The notes beneath the pieces are model-generated. The model did no database searches. It saw only the letters and a list, made by a program, of their open reading frames with translations, and had not been told where the DNA came from. A DNA stretch of 64,000 nucleotides from Palleronia sediminis (GTDB lineage Bacteria > Pseudomonadota > Alphaproteobacteria > Rhodobacterales > Rhodobacteraceae). This document shows, piece after piece, positions 57,969-64,000 of the stretch (the first letter of the stretch is position 1; each line of letters starts with the position of its first letter). The position numbers and the translations under genes are program-made. The DNA lies in the NCBI RefSeq assembly GCF_004358695.1, contig NZ_SNAA01000008.1, positions 83,535 to 147,534 on the forward strand, in the 5' to 3' direction.

Positions 57969-59483
57969 ATGCTCGACCTGACATTCGAAGCCCCAAAGCC
58001 CAAGGTGATCCAGGGCGCCCTGCATGATTGGGAGCTCGTCATCGGGCTCGAGGTTCACGCCCAGGTCGCGAGCCGGGCCAAGCTGTTCTCAGGCGCCTCG
58101 ACCGAGTTCGGGGCCGAGCCGAACTCCAACGTGGCCTTCGTCGACGCGGGGATGCCCGGCATGCTGCCCGTCATCAACGAGGGCTGCGTCGCGCTGGCGG
58201 TCAAGACGGGGCTGGGCCTCAAGGCCGAGATCCACCTCGAAAGCGCCTTCGACCGCAAGAACTACTTCTACCCCGACCTGCCGCAGGGCTACCAGATCAG
58301 CCAGCTCTATGCCCCGCTCGTGGGCGAGGGCGAGGTGATCGTGGACATGGCCCCCGGCATCGCGCGCCGCGTGCGGATCGAACGCATCCACCTCGAACAG
58401 GATGCGGGCAAGTCGATCCACGACATGGACCCCGCGATGAGCTTCGTCGATCTCAACCGCACCGGCGTCGCCCTGATGGAGATCGTGAGCCGCCCCGACA
58501 TCCGCGGACCCGAAGAGGCGGCCGCCTATATCCTCAAGCTGCGCCAGATCATGCGCTATCTCGGCACCTGCAACGGCGACATGCAGAACGGCAACCTGCG
58601 CGCCGACGTGAACGTGTCGGTCTGCCGCCCCGGCGATTACGAGCGGTTCATCGAGACGGGCGATTTCGGCCATCTCGGCACCCGGTGCGAGATCAAGAAC
58701 ATGAACTCGACCCGCTTCATCCAGCAGGCCATCGAGGCCGAGGCCCGGCGCCAGATCGCCATTCTCGAGGATGGCGGCCAGATCGTGCAGGAAACCCGGC
58801 TGTTCGACGTCGACAAGGGCGAGACCCGGCCGATGCGCTCCAAGGAAGAGGCGCACGACTACCGCTATTTTCCCGATCCCGACCTTCTGCCCCTGTCCAT
58901 CGAACAGGCCTGGGTGGACGAGATCGCCGCGTCGCTGCCCGAGCTTCCCGATGCGCGCAAGGCGCGGTTCGTGGCCGAATACGGCATGACCGAATACGAT
59001 GCGGGCGTGCTGACCGCCGAAACCGATTACGCCGCCTTCTTCGAAGAGGTCGCGGCCACCTCGGGCGACGGCAAGGCCAGCGCGAACTGGGTCATCAACG
59101 AGCTTTTCGGCCGCCTGAAAAAGGACGACCGCGAGATCGGCGACAGCCCGGTATCGGCCGCGCAGCTCGGCCGTATCGTCGCGCTCATCAAGACGGGCGA
59201 GATTTCGGGCAAGATCGCCAAGGACCTGTTCGAGATCGTCTATACCGAGGGCGGCGATCCGGCCGAGATCGTCGAGGCGCGCGGCATGAAACAGGTCACC
59301 GACACCGGCGCCATCGAGACCGCGGTGGACGAGGTCATCGCCGCGAACCCCGCGCAGGTCGAAAAGGCCAAGGCCAATCCCAAGCTCGCCGGCTGGTTCG
59401 TGGGCCAGGTGATGAAGGCCACCGGCGGCAAGGCGAACCCGGCGGCGGTGAACAGGATCGTGGCCGAGAAGCTGGGGCTCTGA
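57969..59483 (+). CDS. gatB: Aspartyl/glutamyl-tRNA amidotransferase subunit B
   Basis: A 504-residue kinase-like subunit that transamidates Glu-tRNA-Gln (and Asp-tRNA-Asn) with GatA and GatC. Signatures: [78 protein letters not shown] and the C-terminal helical GatB/Yqey domain. Normal length; ATG 57969 fits the family. gatA and gatC are not adjacent. Confidence 0.97.
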   Translation: MLDLTFEAPKPKVIQGALHDWELVIGLEVHAQVASRAKLFSGASTEFGAEPNSNVAFVDAGMPGMLPVINEGCVALAVKTGLGLKAEIHLESAFDRKNYFYPDLPQGYQISQLYAPLVGEGEVIVDMAPGIARRVRIERIHLEQDAGKSIHDMDPAMSFVDLNRTGVALMEIVSRPDIRGPEEAAAYILKLRQIMRYLGTCNGDMQNGNLRADVNVSVCRPGDYERFIETGDFGHLGTRCEIKNMNSTRFIQQAIEAEARRQIAILEDGGQIVQETRLFDVDKGETRPMRSKEEAHDYRYFPDPDLLPLSIEQAWVDEIAASLPELPDARKARFVAEYGMTEYDAGVLTAETDYAAFFEEVAATSGDGKASANWVINELFGRLKKDDREIGDSPVSAAQLGRIVALIKTGEISGKIAKDLFEIVYTEGGDPAEIVEARGMKQVTDTGAIETAVDEVIAANPAQVEKAKANPKLAGWFVGQVMKATGGKANPAAVNRIVAEKLGL

Positions 59484-59503
59484 CGCGCGGCCCCCGCGCG
59501 GAT

Positions 59504-59532
59504 CGCCCGGCCGCCGTCACGGCCGCCGGGCG
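59504..59532. terminator. Bidirectional hairpin between gatB and the small lipoprotein
   Basis: CGCCCGGCCGCC and GGCCGCCGGGCG form a twelve-position stem with one C-C mismatch around a GTCAC loop. It lies between the convergent gatB and small-lipoprotein genes and can serve both. No T-tract. Confidence 0.55.
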
Positions 59533-59539
59533 GGTTGGC

Positions 59540-59701
59540 TCATTCGGGGCCGATCTCGTTGTCGAACCCGTCGGTGGGGTTCTGCAACGTGTCGCCCGGC
59601 GTCATCGGCGTGGGCTCCAGCGTGTTCATCTGGTTGTTCGCGGGCTGGCAGGCCGCCAGCGCGGTCAGCAGCAGGGCGGAAATCGCGGTCATGCGGAACA
59701 T
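59540..59701 (-). CDS. Small lipoprotein
   Basis: A 53-residue peptide: signal FRMTAISALLLTALAAC with lipobox, then QPANNQMNTLEPTPMTPGDTLQNPTDGFDNEIGPE, a short acidic, Pro/Thr/Asn-rich mature part. An AAGGAGAG site 7 bases before the ATG supports it. No family recognised; likely an envelope lipoprotein. Confidence 0.72.
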   Translation of the reverse strand: MFRMTAISALLLTALAACQPANNQMNTLEPTPMTPGDTLQNPTDGFDNEIGPE

Positions 59702-59880
59702 CTGAAAACTCTCCTTGGGTTTGCTATAGCGGTTGACGTAGGGCCGCTGCGGCCTCGTCAAGTCCTCGTGATCGACGGCGGCTCGGCAGATTTCCACGCG
59801 CGGCGGCGCGCGACCCTTGCCATGGGCCGTCTTTGCCCGCATTAGACCCGCCCAACCGTCCCCCCATCCGAGGAACCGCC

Positions 59881-60342
59881 ATGGCGCATTTCGAATACGC
59901 CGTCCTGCCCACCCCCACCGAACTGCCGCGCCGCAAGGGCGTGAAGGGGGCGGCGGCGCGGTTCTCGGCCGGACTGACCGAGCTGCTGAACGCCATGGGG
60001 CGCGACGGGTGGGAATATGTCCGCGCCGACACGATGGTGGCGAGCGAAAAGTCGCGCATCCTGCGCAAGCCGCAGGAAACGCGCATCGGCGTGCTGGTCT
60101 TTCGCCGCCCGCTCGACCGGGACGCGGCCCAGGACGACCGCGACTCCCCGCCCCTGACGGCCGCCCCGCGGCCCGATCCCGCCGCATGGGACGACGACGC
60201 CGCGCCCGACTGGCCCGCCCCGCCGCAGGAACCCGCGCCGCAGGACGACGACGCGCCCGATGGCGACGGCCGCACGCCACTTGCCGCCACGCGCGGCACG
60301 CCGGGCCGGCTGCGCCCCGTGCCCGGCGCCGGGCGCGACTGA
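59881..60342 (+). CDS. DUF4177 domain protein
   Basis: A 153-residue protein. The N-terminal ~75 residues (MAHFEYAVLPTP..RFSAGLTELLNAMGRDGWEYVRADTM..VLVFRRPL) form the DUF4177 fold; the rest is an acidic, Pro/Ala-rich disordered tail (DDDAAPDWPAPPQEPAPQDDD). Function unknown. The GAGGAAC ribosome site precedes the ATG. It converges with bolA, seven bases apart. Confidence 0.87.
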   Translation: MAHFEYAVLPTPTELPRRKGVKGAAARFSAGLTELLNAMGRDGWEYVRADTMVASEKSRILRKPQETRIGVLVFRRPLDRDAAQDDRDSPPLTAAPRPDPAAWDDDAAPDWPAPPQEPAPQDDDAPDGDGRTPLAATRGTPGRLRPVPGAGRD

Positions 60343-60349
60343 CCGCCGT

Positions 60350-60607
60350 TCAGCCGTCGGCGTCGATGGCCAGCGCGTGGATGCGCGTCACCAGGTCGCG
60401 CCCCAGCGCCGCATGGATCGCCCGGTGCCGCGCCACCCGGCTCAGACCGGCAAGCTCGTCGGCGCGGATGCGCACCGAGAAATGGCTCTCACCGCCCTCG
60501 GGCGCCCCGGAATGGCCCGCATGGGCGGCCGAATCGTCCTGAACCCTCAGCTCGCGCGGGGCGAATGCCTCGGCGAGGCGTGTCTCGATTTCCTCAACCA
60601 CTCGCAT
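60350..60607 (-). CDS. BolA family protein
   Basis: An 85-residue protein with the BolA fold: VEEIETRLAEAFAPRELRVQDDSAAHAGHSG, ESHFSVRIRADELAGLSRVARHRAIHAALG, and the conserved C-terminal IHALAIDA. BolA proteins pair with monothiol glutaredoxins in Fe-S cluster handling and act in stress regulation. Divergent from the J-domain gene, an arrangement I recall from Rhodobacterales. Confidence 0.92.
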   Translation of the reverse strand: MRVVEEIETRLAEAFAPRELRVQDDSAAHAGHSGAPEGGESHFSVRIRADELAGLSRVARHRAIHAALGRDLVTRIHALAIDADG

Positions 60608-60679
60608 TTGATCGAATGTCCTCTTCACCTCGGTCCACACTCGTCTAGAGTGTCCACCCTGATACGGAAAGGAGCCATC

Positions 60680-61321
60680 ATGTCGGACGACGATCCCTTC
60701 GGATTCGATATGCGTGTCTCGTCGGCCAAGAAAAAGACGACCCGCGGCAAGCGCGGCATGTCGGGGGCGTTCGAGACCTCGACCCGCAAATGCGAGCATC
60801 CCGGCTGCGAGGAGCAGGGCAAGTATCGCGCGCCGCGCTCGCCCGACCATCTCGACGAGTACCTGTGGTTCTGTCGCGACCACGTCCGCGAGTACAATCT
60901 CAAGTGGAACTTCTTCAACGGCCAGACCGAAGAGGATTTCGCCCAGCAGATGGATACCGACCGCGTCTGGGGCCGGTCGACCAAGCCGTTCAGCTCGGCC
61001 GAGCAGCGCGCCTGGTCGCGCCTCGGGGTGGACGACCCGCACCAGGTGCTGGGCGACAACGCGACCCGCAATCCCGGCCGCAACGCGCAGGCCGCCTCGG
61101 GCGGGCCGACGCGGCGCCTGCCGCCCACCGAGCGCCGCGCGGTCGAGATCCTCGATGCGCGCGACACCTGGTCCAAGACCGATATCCGCAAGGCCTACAA
61201 GGCGCTCATCAAGGTGCTGCATCCCGACATGAACGGCGGCGACCGCGGCCACGAGGAACAGCTCGCCGAGGTCGTCTGGGCCTGGGATCAGCTCAAGAAC
61301 AGCCGCAACTTCACCGCCTGA
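60680..61321 (+). CDS. J-domain (DnaJ-like) protein
   Basis: A 213-residue protein. The N-terminal region has a Cys/His cluster (RKCEHPGCEEQGKYRAPRSPDHLDEYLWFCRDHVREYN) that may bind zinc; the C-terminal J domain (KTDIRKAYKALIKVLHPDMNGGDRGHEEQLAEVVWAWDQL) keeps the HPD tripeptide that stimulates Hsp70. No G/F or CTD regions, so it is a class III co-chaperone. AAAGGAG precedes the ATG. Confidence 0.93.
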   Translation: MSDDDPFGFDMRVSSAKKKTTRGKRGMSGAFETSTRKCEHPGCEEQGKYRAPRSPDHLDEYLWFCRDHVREYNLKWNFFNGQTEEDFAQQMDTDRVWGRSTKPFSSAEQRAWSRLGVDDPHQVLGDNATRNPGRNAQAASGGPTRRLPPTERRAVEILDARDTWSKTDIRKAYKALIKVLHPDMNGGDRGHEEQLAEVVWAWDQLKNSRNFTA

Positions 61322-61335
61322 CGCGCGCGCATGAA

Positions 61336-61361
61336 AACGCCCGGCCCCTTGCGGGACCGGG
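61336..61361 (-). terminator. Intrinsic terminator of msrB
   Basis: Read on the minus strand, CGCCCGGTCCC, loop GCAA and GGGGCCGGGCG form an eleven-position stem with one mismatch, directly followed by TTTTC. This is a proper Rho-independent terminator 32 bases past the msrB stop; it also lies past the convergent J-domain gene. Confidence 0.75.
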
Positions 61362-61392
61362 CGCCTGACGCGTCCCGAACGGGCGGCGCGGT

Positions 61393-61890
61393 TCAGCCGA
61401 TGACGCGGGCGCCGCCGTCCTCGGGCTCGAAATACATCGAGATCCCGTTCATGCAGTACCGCAGCCCCGTGGGCTCGGGCCCATCCTCGAAGACATGGCC
61501 CAGATGCGACCCGCAGCGGTCGCAATGCACCTCGGTGCGGGTGCCGAACAGCCCCGGATCGGGCTTGGTGGCGACCGCGTTCTCGAGCGGCGCATAGAAG
61601 GACGGCCAGCCCGTGCCGCTCTCGAACTTGGTGCGGGTCACGAAAAGCGCCTGGTCGCAGCCCTTGCAGTGAAAGGTGCCGGGCGCCTTGACCGCGTTCA
61701 GCGGCGAGGAATTGCGCGCCTCGGTGCCTTCCTCGCGCATGACGTCGTATTCGGCATCGCTCAGCATCTCGCGCCACTGATCGGCGCTGCGCGTGACCTC
61801 GAACCCGCCCTCCTCGGCATTGGACATGCAGGCGGGCAGCAGGAACATCGCGGCCCCTCCGGCCAGAATACCCCTGCGGCTCATCTTCAT
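61393..61890 (-). CDS. msrB: Methionine-R-sulfoxide reductase, exported
   Basis: A 165-residue MsrB. The N-terminus KMSRRGILAGGAAMFLLPAC combines a twin-arginine-like motif with a lipobox, so it should act in the envelope. The enzyme part has EARNSSPLNAVKAPGTFHCKGCDQALF, zinc pairs CKGC and CDRC, FESGTGWPSFYAPL and the active RYCMNGISM Cys. It reduces Met-R-sulfoxide in oxidised proteins. Divergent from cobS. Confidence 0.95.
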   Translation of the reverse strand: MKMSRRGILAGGAAMFLLPACMSNAEEGGFEVTRSADQWREMLSDAEYDVMREEGTEARNSSPLNAVKAPGTFHCKGCDQALFVTRTKFESGTGWPSFYAPLENAVATKPDPGLFGTRTEVHCDRCGSHLGHVFEDGPEPTGLRYCMNGISMYFEPEDGGARVIG

Positions 61891-62115
61891 CGTGCGATCT
61901 GGCAAACCGGGTCTCCCTTGCTGTGCTCCCCCGCTACATAGTCCGGTTTCGGGCGGGCTGGACCCATCGCCACGGCTTCGTGACCGACGCGGAGCGCGGC
62001 CGCCCCCTCGCCCGGCCCTTTCCCTTGAACCCCGTCTGCATATGTTGCATCCCGCTCGGGAACACGGGCGAGACAGACCGCGCCCGCATGCGCGGGGCAA
62101 CGAAGGACGCATTCC

Positions 62116-63102
62116 ATGGCCGACGGCAGCATCGATATCGACGCGCAACCGACCGAAGAAATCTCGGTCCGCGAGGTTTTCGGCATCGACAGCGACATGG
62201 TCGTTCACGGCTTTGCCAAGCGCACCGACCGCGTGCCCGAGCTCGACTCCACCTACCGCTTCGACCGCGACACCACGCTCGCCATCCTCGCGGGCTTTGC
62301 CTTCAACCGCCGCGTGATGATCCAGGGCTATCACGGCACCGGCAAATCGACCCATATCGAACAGGTCGCCGCGCGGCTGAACTGGCCCTGCGTGCGCGTG
62401 AACCTCGACAGCCACATCTCGCGCATCGACCTGATCGGCAAGGACGCGATCAAGCTCAAGGACGGGGTGCAGGTCACCGAGTTCCAGGAGGGCATCCTGC
62501 CCTGGGCGCTGCGCAACCCCGCCGCGATCGTCTTTGACGAATACGATGCCGGCCGCGCCGACGTGATGTTCGTGATCCAGCGCGTGCTCGAGGTGGACGG
62601 CAAGCTGACGCTGCTCGACCAGAACGAGGTGATCCACCCCCACCCCTATTTCCGGCTCTTCGCGACCTCGAACACGGTGGGCCTCGGCGACACGACGGGC
62701 CTTTACCACGGCACCCAGCAGATCAACCAGGGCCAGATGGACCGGTGGAGCCTCGTGGCGACGCTCAACTACCTGCCCCACGATGCCGAGGTCGATATCG
62801 TGGTGTCCAAGCTGCCGATCTACGATACCGAGGACGGGCGCCGCACCATCGGGCGCATGGTCACGGTGGCCGACCTCACGCGCACGGCCTTCATGAACGG
62901 CGACCTTTCCACCGTGATGAGCCCGCGCACCGTGATCGCCTGGGCGCAGAACGCGCAGATCTTCCACGATGTGGGCTATGCGTTCCGGCTGTCCTTCCTC
63001 AACAAGTGCGACGAGCTCGAGCGCGAAACCGTGGCCGAGTTCTACCAGCGCTGCTTTGACGAGGAACTGCCCGAAAGCGCGGCGAGTGCGAGCCTTGGCT
63101 AG
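62116..63102 (+). CDS. cobS: Aerobic cobaltochelatase subunit CobS
   Basis: A 328-residue AAA+ ATPase that drives cobalt insertion into hydrogenobyrinic acid a,c-diamide with CobN and CobT. It opens [12 protein letters not shown]-like ([30 protein letters not shown]), with Walker [10 protein letters not shown], Walker [23 protein letters not shown] and the sensor [12 protein letters not shown]. Length is normal. GAAGGA precedes the ATG. The next gene overlaps its 3' end. Confidence 0.97.
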   Translation: MADGSIDIDAQPTEEISVREVFGIDSDMVVHGFAKRTDRVPELDSTYRFDRDTTLAILAGFAFNRRVMIQGYHGTGKSTHIEQVAARLNWPCVRVNLDSHISRIDLIGKDAIKLKDGVQVTEFQEGILPWALRNPAAIVFDEYDAGRADVMFVIQRVLEVDGKLTLLDQNEVIHPHPYFRLFATSNTVGLGDTTGLYHGTQQINQGQMDRWSLVATLNYLPHDAEVDIVVSKLPIYDTEDGRRTIGRMVTVADLTRTAFMNGDLSTVMSPRTVIAWAQNAQIFHDVGYAFRLSFLNKCDELERETVAEFYQRCFDEELPESAASASLG

Positions 63103-63724
63103 GCGCACCGGCGCCGCCCTGGCGCTCTGTCTCGCGCTGGCAGCGGTCCCCCTCGCTGCCGACGAGTTCGGCGAGGGCGAGGCCCGTCACCTGACCCGCA
63201 TCGTCGACATCACCCGCGTCGATATCCTGCCCGATACGCCCGGCGACGAAATCGCGCTGCTGGCGCGCGGGCGCGACGACTCGGACATGGCCGACCTGAT
63301 CGTTCTGGACGGGTTCGACCGCACGCCGCTTTTCGTCCGGCGCGGCCTCGTCTTTGCCGGCCCCATGGCCGGGCAGGAGGCGCTGTTCTCGCCGCGCGGC
63401 AATGGCAGCATCGCCGTCGTCGCGGGCAATACCGGCATCGGCCGCACCGCCTGGGACGAGGTACTGACCCTCGCCCATCGCGACGGCGCCCTGCGCGTCG
63501 CGGGCTACAGCCATGTCGCCTATGACCGGATCGACAACGCCTCGGCCAGTTGCGACGTGAACCTCCTTACCGGCGGCTGGGAAACCACCGTCAGCCCCGC
63601 GGGCGGCACCGCCGTCGCCCGCTCGGGCAAGGGCGTGGCGGATGCCCCGCCCGTCGCCGACTGGTCGCCCGAGGATTTTCCCCGCCCCTGCGCCGAGGCG
63701 CTCGAGGCCGCGGGACTGAACTGA
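63086..63724 (+). CDS. Exported hypothetical protein coupled to cobS
   Basis: A 212-residue protein with signal peptide ([18 protein letters not shown]) and a mature part with [50 protein letters not shown] and two Cys ([20 protein letters not shown]) that could form a disulfide. It starts at GTG 63086 (TTG 63095 possible) inside cobS. I recall such a gene between cobS and cobT in Rhodobacterales, but cobT is not next here within the window. Confidence 0.75.
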   Translation: MRALARRTGAALALCLALAAVPLAADEFGEGEARHLTRIVDITRVDILPDTPGDEIALLARGRDDSDMADLIVLDGFDRTPLFVRRGLVFAGPMAGQEALFSPRGNGSIAVVAGNTGIGRTAWDEVLTLAHRDGALRVAGYSHVAYDRIDNASASCDVNLLTGGWETTVSPAGGTAVARSGKGVADAPPVADWSPEDFPRPCAEALEAAGLN

Positions 63725-63800
63725 GACGCCGCGCCCCCGGTTTACGCCGTCTTTACCCGCGCCGGCCTATAACCCTCCTGCGCGCAACTGGAAGACAACG

Positions 63801-63851
63801 GGACAGGGGCCTCGTCCGGCCTGGGAATCGGACGCTGGCCGGACATTGTCC
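63801..63851. other. Nested inverted repeats in the 3' intergenic region
   Basis: GTCCGGCC (63814-63821) and GGCCGGAC (63837-63844) pair perfectly around a 15-base loop, enclosed by GGACA (63801-63805) and TGTCC (63847-63851). A further CCGG-GGCT-CCGG hairpin follows near 63880. This could be a terminator for the cobS transcript, a leader or a small RNA; strand is unknown. Confidence 0.4.
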
Positions 63852-63918
63852 TATCCGGGTAGGAAAACGGACCGGGGCTCCGGAGTTCGACAGTTAATCC
63901 GATAAGCGATTGATATTG

Positions 63919-63932
63919 TTGACGCGGGTCAA
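63919..63932. promoter_or_regulatory. FNR/FnrL-type palindrome
   Basis: TTGAC-GCGG-GTCAA, a perfect symmetrical 14-base box of the FNR/Crp family (TTGAT/C-N4-A/GTCAA), 47 bases before the ATG at 63980. In this order FnrL or Dnr-type regulators use such boxes for low-oxygen or NO responses. The surrounding bases are AT-richer than average. Confidence 0.65.
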
Positions 63933-63979
63933 GCGTTTTTGTGACGACATCGAGCGTCAGGCGGGTTTCGGGAGGTTCA

Positions 63980-64000
63980 ATGCATCGAAGAGGTCGAGTT
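63980..64000 (+). CDS. Start of a gene running off the window
   Basis: ATG at 63980 preceded by GGGAGG at good spacing; only MHRRGRV is visible. It is not the CobT N-terminus I know. Product cannot be named; its promoter region holds an FNR-type box. Confidence 0.4.

Overview
The window reads as a compact chromosomal segment of a high-GC alphaproteobacterium of the order Rhodobacterales (Rhodobacteraceae / Roseobacter group). The support is gene content: GapR (DUF2312), a ScfR-type XRE regulator, an NDUFA12-like complex I accessory protein next to a DUF2155 protein, accB-accC-aat, clpP-clpX, PleD-like and FliM/FliN-like proteins, J-domain/BolA/MsrB/CobS neighbours and DUF4153/DUF3572/DUF983 families. 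Coding density is very high, many genes overlap by ATGA or GTGA, and codon use looks uniform. I see no insertion sequence, prophage, integrase or CRISPR array. One tRNA gene (Thr, anticodon TGT) is present. No gene-free stretch exceeds 300 bases; the longest are 63725-63979, 19524-19752, 61891-62115 and 47081-47296.

Layout. 1-4900: a minus-strand run DUF3572 > DUF4153 membrane protein > H-NOX-fold (HNOB) protein > HNOBA/PAS-like protein (cut by the window edge), divergent from a PleD-like diguanylate cyclase, then DUF983 and a Nudix hydrolase. 5500-13700: lipocalin lipoprotein, orphan ImuA-like protein, metG, tRNA-Thr, iron-type ABC permease, gapR, a small membrane protein convergent with a degenerate FadJ-like protein, and a TIGR01244-type phosphatase. 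13700-18200: FliM/FliN-type protein and a response regulator / small membrane protein / symporter-histidine kinase operon. 18200-27150: a ScfR-like regulator divergent from a five-gene HAAT-type ABC transporter ending in acetyl-CoA synthetase. 27200-32650: small hypothetical proteins, DUF1989, accB-accC-aat, DUF2155, NDUFA12-like. 32800-41300: minus-strand clpP-clpX and pntA-pntB-glpD-glpK.

41500-47100: kynureninase, M23 peptidase with D-lyxose isomerase-like protein, a TTG-started exported protein, and a thiosulfate-type YeeE/TsuA transporter with a tandem rhodanese and a 56-residue membrane peptide. 47300-52100: PuuD-like amidase, then a tight operon of a small membrane protein, DUF2256, malate synthase G, an isoprenylcysteine-methyltransferase-like protein, a GlcG/HbpS-like protein and RidA. 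52200-64000: pepN, DJ-1/PfpI protein, acyltransferase, tandem duplicated lytic transglycosylases, gatB, small lipoprotein, DUF4177, bolA, J-domain protein, msrB, cobS with a cotranscribed exported protein, and finally a structured leader with an exact FNR-type palindrome before a gene that leaves the window.

How it works together: most of the segment is housekeeping (translation, fatty-acid synthesis, proteolysis, NAD(P)H balance, glycerol and C2 metabolism, cobalamin). The regulatory interest lies in the HNOB/HNOBA and c-di-GMP genes at the left edge, the symporter-kinase operon, the ScfR-transporter-Acs module and the FNR-type promoter at the right edge. All functions are inferred from reading translated sequence; no database search was run.
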